The notes beneath the pieces were generated by a model, which saw nothing but the letters and a program-made list of their open reading frames with translations, did not search any database and was not told where the DNA came from. The position numbers were made by a program, and so were the translations under genes. Source: Kribbella qitaiheensis (GTDB lineage Bacteria > Actinomycetota > Actinomycetes > Propionibacteriales > Kribbellaceae). Taken from it: 64,000 nucleotides of DNA. Positions 26,299 through 37,435 of the stretch are shown piece by piece. Position 1 is the first letter of the stretch. Each line of letters begins with the position of its first letter. Location of the stretch: NCBI RefSeq assembly GCF_014217565.1, contig NZ_CP043661.1, positions 124,001 through 188,000 of the forward strand, read 5' to 3'.

Positions 26299-26515
26299 CA
26301 TTGTCCCCGTGCGCGGCGCGGGGGGAACGGCCCCGGCCAGATACTGCGGTTGCCCTGTACCGCTTCGGTACCGAGCACTGCTCTTGTACTGCGTACTGCC
26401 TGGTGCTGGTCCTTCATTCCTGCTCTTTCTCGGCGGCCCGTCCCCGTGAAGAGGGGCGGGCAGGCGGCCGCGGGCAAGCTGCTACGAGCCCCGGCCGTCT
26501 CTCATTCCCTCGGAC
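26299..26515. other. Gap between the nusB terminator and bldD, no gene seen
   Basis: These 217 bases, between convergent genes, hold no credible coding sequence or recognisable element. Confidence 0.6.
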
Positions 26516-27029
26516 TCAGGCGCCTGCTGCTTCGGCGTCCTCGACCTCTCCGCGGGCCTCCGGGTTCAGAACTCCCCAGGAGATGAAGCGCTCGGTCAGG
26601 GTGGTCGGCGACTCGTCGTAGATGACCGCCAGGGTGCGGAGGTCGTCCTGCCGGATCGACAGCACCTTGCCGTTGTAGTCGCCGCGCTGGGCCTGGATGG
26701 TGGCCGTGTAGCGCATGAGTGGGCCGGCCCTCGCTGGTGTCGAGGTGCTGGAGCGCCTCCAGGTCAAGGATCAACCTGGGCGGTGCGGCAGCGGCCGCGG
26801 CGGCACTGGCCGAGCCGGGCAGCAGCTCACGCATCGGCACGCCGAAGAAATCGGCGAGCTCCGCGAGCTTCTGAACGGTGACGGCACGATCGCCACGCTC
26901 GTACGAGCCGACGACGACCGCCTTCCAGCGACCCTTGGACTTTTCCTCGACCCCGTGCAAGGACAGGCCTTGCTGCTGACGGATGGCGCGTAGTTTGGCG
27001 CCGAGTGACTTCGCGTATTCGCTAGGCAC
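26516..27029 (-). pseudogene. bldD: BldD developmental regulator, frameshifted by one base
   Basis: BldD is the c-di-GMP-responsive repressor of actinomycete development. The N-terminal helix-turn-helix (SEYAKSLGAKLRAIRQQQGLSLHG, GSYERGDRAVTVQKLAELADFFG) is intact up to LDTSE; the C-terminal domain (AGPLMRYTATIQAQRGDYNG, with the c-di-GMP motif RGD-x8-RQDD) continues in another frame. The span is 514 bp, one more than a multiple of three; deleting one G from GAGGGCC (26728-26730, plus-strand CCC) restores 170 residues, the normal length. A sequencing error is likelier than loss of this key gene. GTG 27029 follows GGAGGG by ten bases. An Ala run (residues about 79-86) links the domains. Confidence 0.88.
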
Positions 27030-27099
27030 GCTGGATCTTCCCTCCAACTTTGTCTTGTCCGGACCCGTTGGTAACGGGCCGGATGGTGAAACCCCCCAT

Positions 27100-27132
27100 G
27101 ATTACACAGAGTAACAATATTCTGGTCAAGAG
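27100..27132 (-). promoter_or_regulatory. bldD promoter with an autoregulatory BldD box
   Basis: On the minus strand TTGACC, 17 bases, TGTAAT form a good promoter. TTACTCTGTGTAA (complement of 27102-27114) fits the published BldD-box pattern TnACnC(A/T)GnGTnA and overlaps the -10 box, as expected for autorepression. Confidence 0.75.
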
Positions 27133-27162
27133 GCCAGCGTCAAGACGGCGTGTCACTTCCGA

Positions 27163-27168
27163 TACGAT
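27163..27168 (+). promoter_or_regulatory. -10 box of the pyr operon promoter
   Basis: TACGAT, 70 bp before pyrR; a -35 is not clear. It is divergent from the bldD promoter 40 bp away. Confidence 0.45.
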
Positions 27169-27196
27169 GTCAAGCGGTCCGAACGTCCTTTAAAGA

Positions 27197-27222
27197 CCCG
27201 TCCAGAGAGGCGGGAAAGGAGG
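27197..27222 (+). promoter_or_regulatory. PyrR-binding RNA hairpin overlapping the pyrR ribosome site
   Basis: CCCG-TCCAGAGAGG-CGGG (27197-27214) forms a short stem whose loop matches the PyrR recognition sequence UCCnGnGAGG. AAAGGAGG, the pyrR ribosome site, follows at once. In mycobacteria this layout gives translational repression by PyrR rather than transcription attenuation, and the same is inferred here. Confidence 0.8.
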
Positions 27223-27232
27223 AACGGTAGCG

Positions 27233-27856
27233 ATGAGCTCTGCCTCGGTACCCGTACCGCGCACAGTGCTGGATGCTTCCGACATTTCCCGGGCATTGAC
27301 CCGGATCGCGCACGAGATCCTCGAGCGCAACAGGGGTGCCGACCCCGTGGTACTGCTCGGCATACCCACCCGTGGGGTGGGTCTGGCGACCCGCATCTCC
27401 GAGCGGATCGCCGCGGTCGAGGGGCAGAGCGTGCCGACAGGGTCACTCGATGTGACCATGTACCGCGACGACATCGGGCTGAAACCCGCCCGTGCGCTCG
27501 AACACACCGACATCCCGCCCGGCGGTATCGACGGCAAGGTCGTCGTGCTGGTCGACGACGTGCTGTTCTCCGGCCGGACGATCCGGGCCGCGCTGGACGC
27601 GATCGGCGACATCGGCCGGCCGAAGGCGGTCCAGCTGGCCGTCCTGGTCGACCGCGGCCACCGCGAACTGCCGATCCGGGCGGACTACGTCGGCAAGAAC
27701 CTGCCCACCTCACTGGTCGAGCGGGTCACCGTGCACCTGACCGAGTACGACGGCGCCGACGCGGTGCTGATCGCCGACAAAACCCCGCAGACGTCCGAAC
27801 CCCCGAGGGGCAGGACCAACGGTTCTTCGGACGCAAGGGATGAGGTGAGGTTCTGA
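27233..27856 (+). CDS. pyrR: Bifunctional pyr operon regulator / uracil phosphoribosyltransferase
   Basis: Binds pyr mRNA in response to UMP/UTP and has weak UPRTase activity. The 207-residue protein carries [15 protein letters not shown], the PRPP loop [20 protein letters not shown] and [21 protein letters not shown], all diagnostic. A C-terminal tail of about 25 residues ([21 protein letters not shown]) is longer than in Bacillus. Its TGA overlaps the pyrB ATG by one base (TGATG). It heads the operon pyrR-B-C-(PH protein)-carA-carB-pyrD-pyrF. Confidence 0.97.
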   Translation: MSSASVPVPRTVLDASDISRALTRIAHEILERNRGADPVVLLGIPTRGVGLATRISERIAAVEGQSVPTGSLDVTMYRDDIGLKPARALEHTDIPPGGIDGKVVVLVDDVLFSGRTIRAALDAIGDIGRPKAVQLAVLVDRGHRELPIRADYVGKNLPTSLVERVTVHLTEYDGADAVLIADKTPQTSEPPRGRTNGSSDARDEVRF

Positions 27857-28803
27857 TGCGCCATCTGCTGAGTGCCGGCGACCTGAGTCGCGACGAGGCC
27901 AACCTGATCCTGGACACCGCCGAGGAGATGCGCTCGCTGGCGGACCGGCCGATCAAGAAGCTGCCCGCGCTACGCGGCCGGACGGTGGTGAACCTCTTCT
28001 TCGAGGACTCCACCCGGACCCGGATCTCGTTCGAGGCCGCCGCCAAGCGGTTGTCGGCCGATGTGATCAACTTCTCCGCCAAGGGCTCGAGCGTGAGCAA
28101 GGGCGAGAGCCTGAAGGACACCGCGCTGACCCTGCAGGCGATGGGCGCCGACGGCGTGGTCTGCCGGCACGGGTCCTCGGGCGCACCGCATCTGCTCGCG
28201 ACCTCGGGCTGGATGACCGGCTCGGTCGTGAACGCCGGCGACGGGACGCACGAGCACCCGACCCAGGCGCTGCTCGACGCCTTCACCATGCGCCGCCATC
28301 TCGGCTCGCTGGACGGCCGCCGGATCACCATCGTCGGCGATGTCCTGCACAGCCGGGTGGCCCGGTCGAACGTCCTGCTGCTGGCCACGCTCGGCGCCGA
28401 GGTGACCGTGGTCGCGCCGCCGACGCTGCTGCCCGTCGACATGTCCGGCTGGCCGTGCGCCACGTCGTACGACCTGGACGCGACGCTGCCGAAGAGCGAC
28501 GCGGTGATGATGCTGCGGGTGCAGCGGGAGCGGATGGGCGACGCGTTCTTCCCGAGTGCCCGCGAGTACACCCGGCGCTACGGGCTCGACGTGCACCGGA
28601 TGGCGCAACTGCCCGACGAAGCGATCGTGCTGCACCCCGGCCCGATGAACCGGGGGATGGAGATCAGCGCCGAGGTGGCCGACTCCACCCGCTCGGTGAT
28701 CGTCGAGCAGGTCACGAACGGCGTGGCCATTCGAATGGCCGTCCTTTATCTGCTGCTCTCGGGCAGTAACGACACCAACCCCACCGAGGAGCCCCAAGCG
28801 TGA
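27856..28803 (+). CDS. pyrB: Aspartate carbamoyltransferase catalytic subunit
   Basis: Makes carbamoyl-aspartate from carbamoyl phosphate and Asp. The carbamoyl-phosphate site [13 protein letters not shown], the 80s loop [23 protein letters not shown] and [13 protein letters not shown] are all present; 315 residues. The start overlaps the pyrR stop. A 76-bp gap to pyrC holds two near-identical GGAGCGnAGCGAG motifs. Confidence 0.97.
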   Translation: MRHLLSAGDLSRDEANLILDTAEEMRSLADRPIKKLPALRGRTVVNLFFEDSTRTRISFEAAAKRLSADVINFSAKGSSVSKGESLKDTALTLQAMGADGVVCRHGSSGAPHLLATSGWMTGSVVNAGDGTHEHPTQALLDAFTMRRHLGSLDGRRITIVGDVLHSRVARSNVLLLATLGAEVTVVAPPTLLPVDMSGWPCATSYDLDATLPKSDAVMMLRVQRERMGDAFFPSAREYTRRYGLDVHRMAQLPDEAIVLHPGPMNRGMEISAEVADSTRSVIVEQVTNGVAIRMAVLYLLLSGSNDTNPTEEPQA

Positions 28804-28879
28804 AGGAGCGGAGCGAGTTCACCATCCAACACAGCCCGTTTGGTGCCTCATCGGCGCCCGGAGCGAAGCGAGGACGTCG

Positions 28880-30172
28880 ATGAGTTCGTACTTGATCACC
28901 GGAGCGTCGATTGTCGGCGGTGAGGTGGCGGACCTGCTGATCGAGAACGGCGAGATCGTGGCCATCGGCAACGATCTGGCCCGGCCGGACGGCGTCGAGC
29001 TCGTCGACGGGAACGGCAAGATCGCGCTCCCCGGCCTGGTCGACCTGCACACCCACCTGCGCGAGCCGGGCCGCGAGGACGCCGAGACCGTGCTCACCGG
29101 CACCCGGGCGGCCGCGATGGGCGGGTTCACCGCGGTGTTCGCGATGGCCAACACCGACCCGGTTGCCGACACCGCCGGTGTGGTCGAGCAGGTCTGGCGC
29201 CTGGGCCGCGAAGCCGGGTACGCAGACGTCTACCCGATCGGGGCGGTCACGGTCGGCCGGCAGGGGACTCAGCTGGCCGAGCTGGGCGCGATGGCGGACT
29301 CGGCGGCTCGCGTACGGGTGTTCTCGGACGACGGCGACTGCGTCTGGGACGCGGCGCTGATGCGGCGCGCGCTCGAGTACGTGAAGGCCTTCGGCGGCGT
29401 GATCGCCCAGCACGCGCAGGAGCCGCGGCTGACCAAGGGCGCGCAGATGAACGAGGGCGCGCTCTCCGGCATTCTCGGCCTGACCGGCTGGCCGAGTGTC
29501 GCCGAAGAATCCATCATCGCGCGCGACATCCTGCTGAACGCTCACGTCGGGTCCAAGCTGCATATCTGCCACCTGTCCACCAAGGGATCGGTCGAGATCG
29601 TCCGGGCGGCGAAGAAGCGCGGCCTCGAGGTCACCGCCGAGGTGACGCCGCACCACCTGCTGCTCACCGAGGACCTGCTGACCTCGTACAACCCGGTCTT
29701 CAAGGTGAACCCGCCGCTGCGGACCAAGGCCGACGTCGAGGCGGTCCGCGAGGGGCTGGCCGACGGCACGATCGACATCGTCGCCACCGACCACGCGCCG
29801 CACCCGGTGGAGGACAAGGACTGCGAGTGGAGCGCGGCGGCCTTCGGCATGACCGGCCTGGAGACCGCTCTCTCGGTGGTCCAGCACGCGATGATCGACA
29901 CCAAGCTGATGACGTGGGCCGACCTTGCCGACCGGATGAGCTACCGGCCGGCGGCCATCGGCCAGGTGAGCGACCACGGCCGGCCGCTCGAGGTCGGTGC
30001 GCCCGCGAACGTGACCCTGGTCGACCCGGCCGTCGAGCGCACCGTCGTACCGGGGGAGTCGAAGTCGCTGTCGCGGAACACTCCGTTCGACGGCATGAAG
30101 TTGCCTGGTCAGGTGGTTGCCACCTTCCTGAGGGGTACGCCGACCGTTCTGGACGGGAAGCTGACCCGGTGA
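28880..30172 (+). CDS. pyrC: Dihydroorotase (class I)
   Basis: Cyclises carbamoyl-aspartate to dihydroorotate with a binuclear zinc centre. Metal-binding [10 protein letters not shown], the active-site [27 protein letters not shown] and the final ligand segment [15 protein letters not shown] identify it; 430 residues. ATG 28880 has GAGG upstream. The following membrane protein starts within its stop codon (GTGA). Confidence 0.97.
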   Translation: MSSYLITGASIVGGEVADLLIENGEIVAIGNDLARPDGVELVDGNGKIALPGLVDLHTHLREPGREDAETVLTGTRAAAMGGFTAVFAMANTDPVADTAGVVEQVWRLGREAGYADVYPIGAVTVGRQGTQLAELGAMADSAARVRVFSDDGDCVWDAALMRRALEYVKAFGGVIAQHAQEPRLTKGAQMNEGALSGILGLTGWPSVAEESIIARDILLNAHVGSKLHICHLSTKGSVEIVRAAKKRGLEVTAEVTPHHLLLTEDLLTSYNPVFKVNPPLRTKADVEAVREGLADGTIDIVATDHAPHPVEDKDCEWSAAAFGMTGLETALSVVQHAMIDTKLMTWADLADRMSYRPAAIGQVSDHGRPLEVGAPANVTLVDPAVERTVVPGESKSLSRNTPFDGMKLPGQVVATFLRGTPTVLDGKLTR

Positions 30173-30660
30173 AGACCGCACTGGGCATCCTCGGCACGCT
30201 GCTGGTGATCGGCGGCGGCTGGTTCGGCATGTACCGCGGCTGGCGCAATCGCAAGGCGCGGCAGGCCGACCTGGCGCCGCTGCCACCCGTGCCGCCGACC
30301 GGCAAGATCACCGGTGTCGAAGGCGTGTACGTCGCGACGACGACCGCCGGCGACTGGATGGACCGGATCGCCGTGCACGAGCTCGGCGTCCGCAGCAATG
30401 CCGACCTGGACGTCAGTCCGGCCGGCCTGATCTTCCACCGCCAAGGCGCCACCGACGTCTTCATCCCGGCCGACCACCTGACCGGCGTACGGACCGACCG
30501 CGGCATCGCCGGCAAGGTGACCGCCGAGGCCTCCGGTCTGGTCGTCGTCAGCTGGAACCACGACGGCCGCGAACTCGACACCGGCTTCCGCCCGCGCCGC
30601 AAGGCCGACGCCGCCGGACTGACCGAATCCATCTCGACCCTGATCGGAGCCGAGCAATGA
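30169..30660 (+). CDS. Single-pass membrane protein with PH-like domain, in the pyr operon
   Basis: A 163-residue protein with one N-terminal helix ([20 protein letters not shown]) followed by a cytoplasmic domain whose pattern ([22 protein letters not shown]...[22 protein letters not shown]) resembles the bacterial PH-like domain seen in the protein encoded between pyrC and carA in many actinobacteria (Rv1382-like). GTG 30169 overlaps pyrC's stop and its TGA overlaps carA. Function unknown; tight coupling suggests expression with pyrimidine synthesis rather than a proven role in it. Confidence 0.82.
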   Translation: MKTALGILGTLLVIGGGWFGMYRGWRNRKARQADLAPLPPVPPTGKITGVEGVYVATTTAGDWMDRIAVHELGVRSNADLDVSPAGLIFHRQGATDVFIPADHLTGVRTDRGIAGKVTAEASGLVVVSWNHDGRELDTGFRPRRKADAAGLTESISTLIGAEQ

Positions 30661-31853
30661 GCCAGGCTGCCATGAAACCGGCCCTGAAGGCGGCGCTGCT
30701 GGTCCTCGAGGACGGCCGCGCGTTCGCCGGTACGTCGTACGGTGCGACCGGTGAGACCTTCGGCGAGGCGGTGTTCACCACCGGCATGACCGGCTACCAG
30801 GAGACGCTGACCGACCCGTCGTACCACCGCCAGATCGTCACCCAGACCGCGCCGCACATCGGCAACACCGGGGTGAACGACGAGGACGACGAGTCGACCA
30901 AGATCTGGGTCGCCGGGTACGTCGTCCGCGACCCTGCCCGGGTGCCGTCCAACTGGCGCGCGAAGCGCACGCTCGACGAGCAGCTGAAGACGCAGGGCGT
31001 CGTCGGGATCTCCGGCATCGACACCCGCGCGCTGACCCGGCACCTGCGCGAACGCGGCGCGATGCGGGCCGGGATCTCGACCGAGATCCTCGACCCGGCC
31101 GCGTTGCTCGCGAAGGTCCTCGAGCAGCCCGCGATGGCCGGCTCGGACCTGGCTTCCGAGGTGACCGTTGCCGAGGCGTACGTCGTACCGGCTGAGGGCG
31201 AGAAGCGGTTCACCGTCGTCGCGCTCGACCTCGGGATCAAGACGATGACGCCGAAGCGGATGGCCGAGCGTGGCATCGAGGTGCACGTGCTGCCGGCCAC
31301 GGCCTCGCTGGAGGAGGTGCTGGCGGTGAAACCGGACGGCATCTTCATGAGCAACGGGCCGGGCGACCCGGAGACCACAGAGCACCCGACCACGCTGCTC
31401 AAAGCCCTGTTGGAGCAGGGGATTCCGTACTTCGGGATCTGCTTCGGCAACCAGGTCTTCGGCCGGGCACTCGGGCTGGGCACCTTCAAGCTGAAGTACG
31501 GGCACCGGGGGATCAACCAGCCGGTGCTCGACCGGGCCACCGGCAAGGTCGAGATCACCGCGCAGAACCACGGCTTCGCTGTCGCCTGGCCGGGCAGCGA
31601 AAATCAGCACAGTGCTGTGGATGCGCCGCTGGATGCGACCGTGGAAACGCCGTACGGGATCGCTGAAGTGAGTCACGTATCGCTCAACGACAACGTCGTC
31701 GAAGGGCTGAAGCTGACCGGCCGCGACGGGAAGCCGCTCGCGTTCTCGGTCCAGTACCACCCAGAAGCGGCGGCCGGTCCGCACGACTCGGCGTACCTCT
31801 TCGACCGTTTTGTAGAACTCATGACTGTGTCGACTGAGAAGGGTCGCAGCTGA
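30657..31853 (+). CDS. carA: Carbamoyl-phosphate synthase small (glutaminase) subunit
   Basis: Provides ammonia from glutamine to CarB. 398 residues: N-terminal CarA domain ([40 protein letters not shown]) and a class-I amidotransferase domain with the nucleophile in [11 protein letters not shown] and the His/Glu pair in SVQYHPEA. Note the oxyanion segment [13 protein letters not shown] overlap upstream and TGATG overlap with carB. Confidence 0.97.
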   Translation: MSQAAMKPALKAALLVLEDGRAFAGTSYGATGETFGEAVFTTGMTGYQETLTDPSYHRQIVTQTAPHIGNTGVNDEDDESTKIWVAGYVVRDPARVPSNWRAKRTLDEQLKTQGVVGISGIDTRALTRHLRERGAMRAGISTEILDPAALLAKVLEQPAMAGSDLASEVTVAEAYVVPAEGEKRFTVVALDLGIKTMTPKRMAERGIEVHVLPATASLEEVLAVKPDGIFMSNGPGDPETTEHPTTLLKALLEQGIPYFGICFGNQVFGRALGLGTFKLKYGHRGINQPVLDRATGKVEITAQNHGFAVAWPGSENQHSAVDAPLDATVETPYGIAEVSHVSLNDNVVEGLKLTGRDGKPLAFSVQYHPEAAAGPHDSAYLFDRFVELMTVSTEKGRS

Positions 31854-34800
31854 TGCCACGCCGTACAGATATCGACTCGGTGCTGGTGATCGGCTCCGGC
31901 CCGATCGTGATCGGCCAGGCCTGTGAGTTCGACTACTCCGGGACCCAGGCCTGCCGGGTGCTGAAGGAAGAGGGTTTCCGGGTCATCCTGGTGAACTCCA
32001 ACCCGGCCACGATCATGACGGATCCGGAGTTCGCCGACGCGACGTACGTCGAGCCGATCACACCGCAGTTCGTCGAGAAGGTGATCGAGAAGGAGCGCCC
32101 GGACGTCCTGCTCGCCACCCTGGGCGGCCAGACCGCCCTGAACGCAGCAATCGCTCTCCATGAGAACGGCGTGCTGGAGAAGTACGGCGTCGAGCTGATC
32201 GGCGCCTCGGTCGACGCGATCCAGCGTGGCGAGAACCGCGAGTCGTTCAAGGCGATCGTGGAGAAGCTGGGCGCCGAGACCGCGCGTTCACACGTCTGCC
32301 ACACGATGGACGACGTGCTCGGCGCGGCCGCCGCGATGGGCTATCCGCTGGTCATCCGCCCGTCGTTCACCATGGGTGGCGTCGGCTCCGGGATGGCGTA
32401 CGACGAAGCGGACTTGCGCCGGATCGCCGGGGCCGGCCTGACCGCCAGCCCGACGACCGAGGTGCTGATCGAGGAGTCGATCGTCGGCTGGAAGGAGTAC
32501 GAGCTGGAGGTGATGCGCGACAAGGCGGACAACGTCGTGATCATCTGCTCGATCGAGAACGTCGATCCGATGGGCGTGCACACCGGCGACTCCGTCACGG
32601 TCGCGCCGGCGATGACGCTGACCGACCGCGAGTACCAGACCATGCGGGACCTTGCCATCGGCATCATCCGCGAGGTCGGCGTCGACACCGGCGGCTGCAA
32701 CATCCAGTTCGCGGTGGACCCGGTCGACGGCCGGCTGATCGTGATCGAGATGAACCCGCGGGTGTCCCGGTCGTCCGCGCTGGCCTCGAAGGCGACCGGC
32801 TTCCCGATCGCCAAGATCGCCGCCAAGGTGGCGATCGGCTACACCCTCGACGAGATCCCGAACGACATCACCAAGCAGACCCCGGCCAGCTTCGAGCCGG
32901 TGCTGGACTACGTGGTCGTCAAGGTGCCGCGGTTCGCGTTCGAGAAGTTCCCGGCCGCCGACGCGACGCTGACCACGCACATGAAGAGCGTCGGCGAGGC
33001 GATGGCGATCGGCCGCAACTACACCGAGGCCCTGCAGAAGGCGCTCCGCTCGCTGGAGAAGCCGGAAGCCCGGTTCTCCTGGGCCGAGCCGCCGGCCTCC
33101 GAACTGGAGCCGTTGCTGGAGGCAATCAAGACGCCGCACGACGGCCGGCTGCGGACTGTGATGGACGCGATCCGGGCCGGTGCGACGCCGGAGCAGATCT
33201 TCGACGCCACCAAGATCGACCCGTGGTTCGTGGATCAGATGTACCTGATCCACGAGACCGCTCTCCAGGTCGCGGCCGCACCGCGGCTGACTCCGGAGAT
33301 CCTGAAGCTGGCCAAGCGGCACGGTTTCTCGGATCTCCAGCTGGCCGAGATCCGCGGGCTGGCCGAGGACGTCGTCCGGGGTGTCCGGCAGGCGCTCGGG
33401 ATCCGGCCGGTCTTCAAGACCGTGGACACCTGCGCCGCCGAGTTCGCGGCCACCACGCCGTACCACTACTCGTCGTACGACGAAGAGTCCGAAGTGGCAC
33501 CCCGTGAGGAACCGGCCGTGCTGATCCTCGGCTCCGGGCCGAACCGGATCGGGCAGGGGATCGAGTTCGACTACTCCTGCGTGCACGCGTCGATGGCGCT
33601 GCGCGAAGCCGGCTACTGCACGATCATGGTCAACTGCAACCCGGAGACGGTCTCGACCGACTACGACACCTCCGACCGGCTGTACTTCGAGCCGCTCACC
33701 TGCGAGGACGTGCTCGAGATCGTGTACGCCGAGATGCAGGCCGGCCCGGTCGCCGGTGTGATCGTGCAGCTGGGCGGGCAGACCCCGCTCGGGTTGGCGC
33801 AGCGGCTCGCGGACGCGGGCGTGCCGATCGTCGGGACGTCGCCCGAGGCGATCCACCTGGCGGAGGAGCGCGGCGCGTTCGGCAAGGTGCTGTCCGACGC
33901 CGGGTTGCCGGCGCCGAAGCACGGCACCGCGATGTCGTTCGACGAAGCGCAGGAGATCGCGGCGGAGATCGGCTTCCCCGTGCTGGTCCGGCCGTCGTAC
34001 GTGCTCGGCGGGCGCGGCATGGAGATCGTGTACTCCGAGGGTGAGCTGACCGCTGCGCTGCGGCGGTTGAGTGGCGACGCGCTCGCGGCGAACTGGGAGC
34101 ACCCGGTGCTGATCGACCGGTTCCTGGACGACGCGGTCGAGATCGACGTGGACGGGCTGTTCGACGGCACCGAGTTGTTCCTCGGCGGCGTGATGGAGCA
34201 CATCGAGGAGGCCGGGGTGCACTCGGGCGACTCGTCCTGCGCGCTGCCGCCGATCACGCTGGGGAACGCGGACATCGAGAAGATCCGGCAGTCGACCGAG
34301 GCGATCGCTCGCGGTGTCGGCGTACGGGGTCTGCTGAATGTCCAGTACGCCCTGGCAGGCGACGTGCTCTACGTGCTGGAGGCGAACCCGCGCGCATCGC
34401 GAACCGTGCCATTCGTCTCCAAAGCGACCGCGACGCCGCTGGCGAAGGCGGCTGCCCGGGTGATGCTCGGGGCAACCATCGCCGTCCTGCGTGAGGAAGG
34501 CATGCTGCCCGCCGTCGGTGATGGCGGAACGCTGCCGGCCTCGACGCCGATCGCGGTGAAGGAAGCCGTGATGCCGTTCAACCGATTCCGGACCATCGAC
34601 GGATCGTCGGTCGACACCGTGCTCGGGCCGGAGATGCGCTCCACCGGTGAGGTGATGGGCATCGACGAAACCTTCGGTACGGCGTTCGCCAAGTCGCAGG
34701 CCGGCGCGTCGCAGCCGTTGCCGAGCTCGGGCAAGGTCTTCGTGTCGGTCGCCAACCGGGACAAGCGGCACATGATCTTCCCGGTCAAGCGGCTGGCGGA

Positions 34801-35186
34801 CCTGGGCTTCCAGATCTACGCGACCGAAGGCACTGCCGACGTATTGCGGCGCAACGGGGTCGAGTCGGTCACCGTTCGCAAGAGCAGCCAGGGGCCGGGT
34901 CCGAACGGCGAGCCGACGATCGTCCAGATGGTCCAGGACGGTGAGCTGAACCTGATCGTCAACACTCCGATCGGGATCACGCAGGGCGGTTCGCCGCGGA
35001 TCGACGGCTATGAGATCCGGAGTGCGGCGGTGGCCCGGAACATCCCGTGCATCACGACGGTGCAGGGGCTGGCGGCCGCAGTACAGGGGATCGAGGCGCA
35101 GCAGGGCCGGGGACATCGGAGTGCGCTCGCTGCAGGACTGGGCGTCCCGGATCCACGGGATCGCGGATGTGGTGGTGGAGAGCTGA
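31853..35186 (+). pseudogene. carB: Carbamoyl-phosphate synthase large subunit, frameshifted near its C-terminus
   Basis: Two ATP-grasp synthetase halves ([18 protein letters not shown] and [16 protein letters not shown]), oligomerisation and allosteric (MGS-like) domains are intact to GIEAQQ. There one extra G in CAGGGCCGG (35104-35110) shifts the frame; deleting it gives the expected ending [18 protein letters not shown], stopping at 35184-35186 and totalling 1110 residues. Read literally, the shifted frame runs without a stop into pyrD and makes an artificial 1469-residue CarB-PyrD protein. I regard the lesion as probable sequencing error, since carB is essential for this pathway and the same error recurs elsewhere. 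Confidence 0.9.
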
Positions 35187-35191
35187 GCGCC

Positions 35192-36262
35192 ATGTCCTTC
35201 GACGGGTCCTTGTACGGCAAGGTGGTCCGGCCGGTGCTTTACCGGCTGGGCAAGGGTGACGCGGAGATCGCGCACGAGCAGACGCTGCACGGATTGCGTC
35301 GGCTGAGTCGCGTTCCCGGCGCGGTGAGCGCTCTCTCGCGGACCTACGGGTCTCTCCCGGCCGGCCTGGCCCGGACCGTGTTCGGGGTGCGTTTCCCGAG
35401 TCCGGTCGGGCTGGCCGCCGGGATGGACAAGAACGGGGTAGCCCTGCCGGCCTGGCGGGCACTCGGGTTCGGCTTCGTCGAGGTCGGCACGGTGACGGCG
35501 CAGGCCCAGCCGGGGAACCCGAAGCCGCGGCTGTTCCGGCTGGTCGAGAGCGAAGGCGTCATCAACCGGATGGGGTTCAACAACCTCGGCTCGGCGGCGC
35601 TCGCGGACCGGCTGGCGGCGTACGGCGATCTCGGCTACCCGCTCGGGATCTCGATCGGCAAGTCGAAGGTGACGCCGCTGGAGGACGCCGTCGAGGATTA
35701 CGTCACCTCGCTGCGGCGGCTCTACCGGTACGGCGACTACTTCGCGGTCAACGTGAGTTCGCCGAACACACCGGGATTGCGCTCTCTGCAGGACTCCGGT
35801 CACCTCCGGGAGCTCCTCACCGCACTGCATGCTGAGGCGACCTCGCTGTCGGCAGGTGGCCTGGAGCCGAAGCCGATCCTGGTCAAGATCGCACCGGACC
35901 TGACCGAGCCGGCGATCGACGAACTGCTCGGCGTCTGCACCGACGTCGGTGTCGCCGGGATCATCGCGACCAACACGACGATCGGCCGCGACGGTCTTGC
36001 CGCTACCGATCAGGTGATGGCTGCCGAGGCCGGCGGGCTCTCGGGACGGCCGCTGACCGAGATCTCCGCCAAGACGGTCGCGCACATCCACTCGGAGACC
36101 GGGGGAGCGCTCCCCATCATCGGCGTCGGTGGCGTCCTGGATCCTTCCGACGCCGCCCGCCTCCTGGACGCGGGCGCGAGCCTGGTCCAGCTCTACACCG
36201 GCCTGATCTATCGCGGTCCCGGCCTCGTACGCCGGACGAACCGCCTTCTGGAGCATCGATGA
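35192..36262 (+). CDS. pyrD: Dihydroorotate dehydrogenase (quinone), class 2
   Basis: Oxidises dihydroorotate with membrane quinone. The N-terminal amphipathic helix of class 2 ([15 protein letters not shown]...[12 protein letters not shown]) precedes the FMN barrel with [20 protein letters not shown], the catalytic-Ser segment [10 protein letters not shown], and [13 protein letters not shown] 35192 begins five bases after the restored carB stop, giving 356 residues; the apparent fusion to carB is explained by the carB frameshift. Its TGA overlaps the pyrF ATG. Confidence 0.95.
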   Translation: MSFDGSLYGKVVRPVLYRLGKGDAEIAHEQTLHGLRRLSRVPGAVSALSRTYGSLPAGLARTVFGVRFPSPVGLAAGMDKNGVALPAWRALGFGFVEVGTVTAQAQPGNPKPRLFRLVESEGVINRMGFNNLGSAALADRLAAYGDLGYPLGISIGKSKVTPLEDAVEDYVTSLRRLYRYGDYFAVNVSSPNTPGLRSLQDSGHLRELLTALHAEATSLSAGGLEPKPILVKIAPDLTEPAIDELLGVCTDVGVAGIIATNTTIGRDGLAATDQVMAAEAGGLSGRPLTEISAKTVAHIHSETGGALPIIGVGGVLDPSDAARLLDAGASLVQLYTGLIYRGPGLVRRTNRLLEHR

Positions 36263-37116
36263 GAGAGCGAGATCTCCCCATGAGCAACCAGCCCTTCGGC
36301 ACCCGTCTGCGCGCCGCGATGAACCAGCGCGGCCCACTCTGCGTCGGGATCGACCCGCACGCCCACCTCCTCGACTCCTGGGGCCTGCCCGACACCGCGG
36401 AAGGCCTTGCGTCGTTCACCTATGGCGTCGTCGACGCGCTGGCCGAGCACGTCGCCGTCTTCAAGCCGCAGTCCGCCTTCTTCGAGCGCTTCGGATCGGC
36501 GGGCATCGCAGTACTGGAACAGGCCACGATCCGGCTCCGTGAGGCCGGGGCGCTGGTGATCATCGACGCCAAGCGTGGTGACATCGGCTCGACCATGGCC
36601 GGGTACGCGTCCGCCTACCTCGCCGAGAAGGGTCCGCTGGCCTGCGACGCGTTGACCGTCAGCCCGTACCTCGGCTTCGGCTCGCTCCAACCGGCGATCG
36701 ACGAGGCCCGCGCGGCGGGGGCCGGGCTGTTCGTGTTGGCGCTCACCTCGAACCCAGAGGGCCCGCAATTCCAGTCCGCCCGCACTACGGCCGGCCAGAC
36801 CGTCGCCGGCGCAGTACTCGACGGCCTGCGCGAACTCAACGCGGAGGCCGACGACCTGGGATCGTTCGGTGCCGTCGTGGGCGCGACCATCAAGTCGACC
36901 GACGAGAACCTCGACATCCGCGGCCCGCTCCTCGCCCCCGGCCTGGGAGCTCAAGGCGGAACCGTTGCGGGGCTGACCGAGATCTTCGGTGCGGCCGTCC
37001 GCAATGTCCTGCCTTCCAGCTCACGCGAGATCCTCGGAGCCGGGCCGGACGCCACTTCCCTCCGCGATGCCGCCGCCCGCACCAACGAGTCCTTCAGAAC
37101 CGTCCTGGGCTACTGA
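36259..37116 (+). CDS. pyrF: Orotidine 5'-phosphate decarboxylase (type 2)
   Basis: Final step to UMP. The long (type 2) form: [28 protein letters not shown], and the catalytic [11 protein letters not shown] motif with Lys and Asp are seen; APGLGAQGG near the end binds phosphate. Two starts are possible: ATG 36259 overlapping pyrD (285 residues), or ATG 36280 (278 residues). Overlap favours the first. Last gene of the operon. Confidence 0.95.
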   Translation: MRERDLPMSNQPFGTRLRAAMNQRGPLCVGIDPHAHLLDSWGLPDTAEGLASFTYGVVDALAEHVAVFKPQSAFFERFGSAGIAVLEQATIRLREAGALVIIDAKRGDIGSTMAGYASAYLAEKGPLACDALTVSPYLGFGSLQPAIDEARAAGAGLFVLALTSNPEGPQFQSARTTAGQTVAGAVLDGLRELNAEADDLGSFGAVVGATIKSTDENLDIRGPLLAPGLGAQGGTVAGLTEIFGAAVRNVLPSSSREILGAGPDATSLRDAAARTNESFRTVLGY

Positions 37117-37435
37117 CCGTACGGCCGTCGGTAGGCGCAACCTGCTCCTGGGATCGGGCGAGCCACCTCACCCGGCGCCACACCCTCCGCGGGCAAGGGC
37201 CCGGACGCCAGCAAGCACTTCGGTGGGGTTCGCCCCTCCGCGTTGGGGTTCGCGCCTCACCGGCGGGCGGGGGCTGCCCTCCGGACCGCCAGGCCATCAA
37301 TGGGGGTCTTTCTGCCTGGTGGTGAGCGTTGCGAGTGCCAGTGGAGGTGGTCGGAAGCGGGGTATTGATGGGCTGGCGGTCCGGGACGTCCCCAGCGAGC
37401 CCGGGATCTGGTCAACCGTGGCGGACGGGGTGGGG
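37117..37435. other. Intergenic region carrying hairpin element A
   Basis: No gene is seen in the 319 bases between pyrF and the convergent lysR gene. The second half is the 104-bp hairpin element described separately; I recognise no terminator for the pyr operon in the first half. Confidence 0.6.
37281..37384. repeat. Hairpin element, copy A (about 104 bp)
   Basis: The arms 37281-37301 and 37364-37384 are inverted repeats of 21 bp with one mismatch; each contains CCGGACCGCCAG and CCATCAAT. The 62-bp interior shares ACCTCC and a CGCTCACC block with copy B at 53732-53834 when read on the minus strand. No transposase is nearby. It resembles a REP/MITE-like interspersed element. Confidence 0.75.

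Noticed and set aside
31853..36262. A 1469-residue CarB-PyrD fusion protein
   Set aside because: The true CarB end and a normal pyrD start are both present; a single extra G in GGGCCGG explains the read-through.
32288..36337. Open frame of about 1350 codons on the minus strand
   Set aside because: It mirrors carB-pyrD; high GC at third codon positions keeps antisense frames open. Composition (Arg/His/Asp/Gly/Val) is typical of such shadows.
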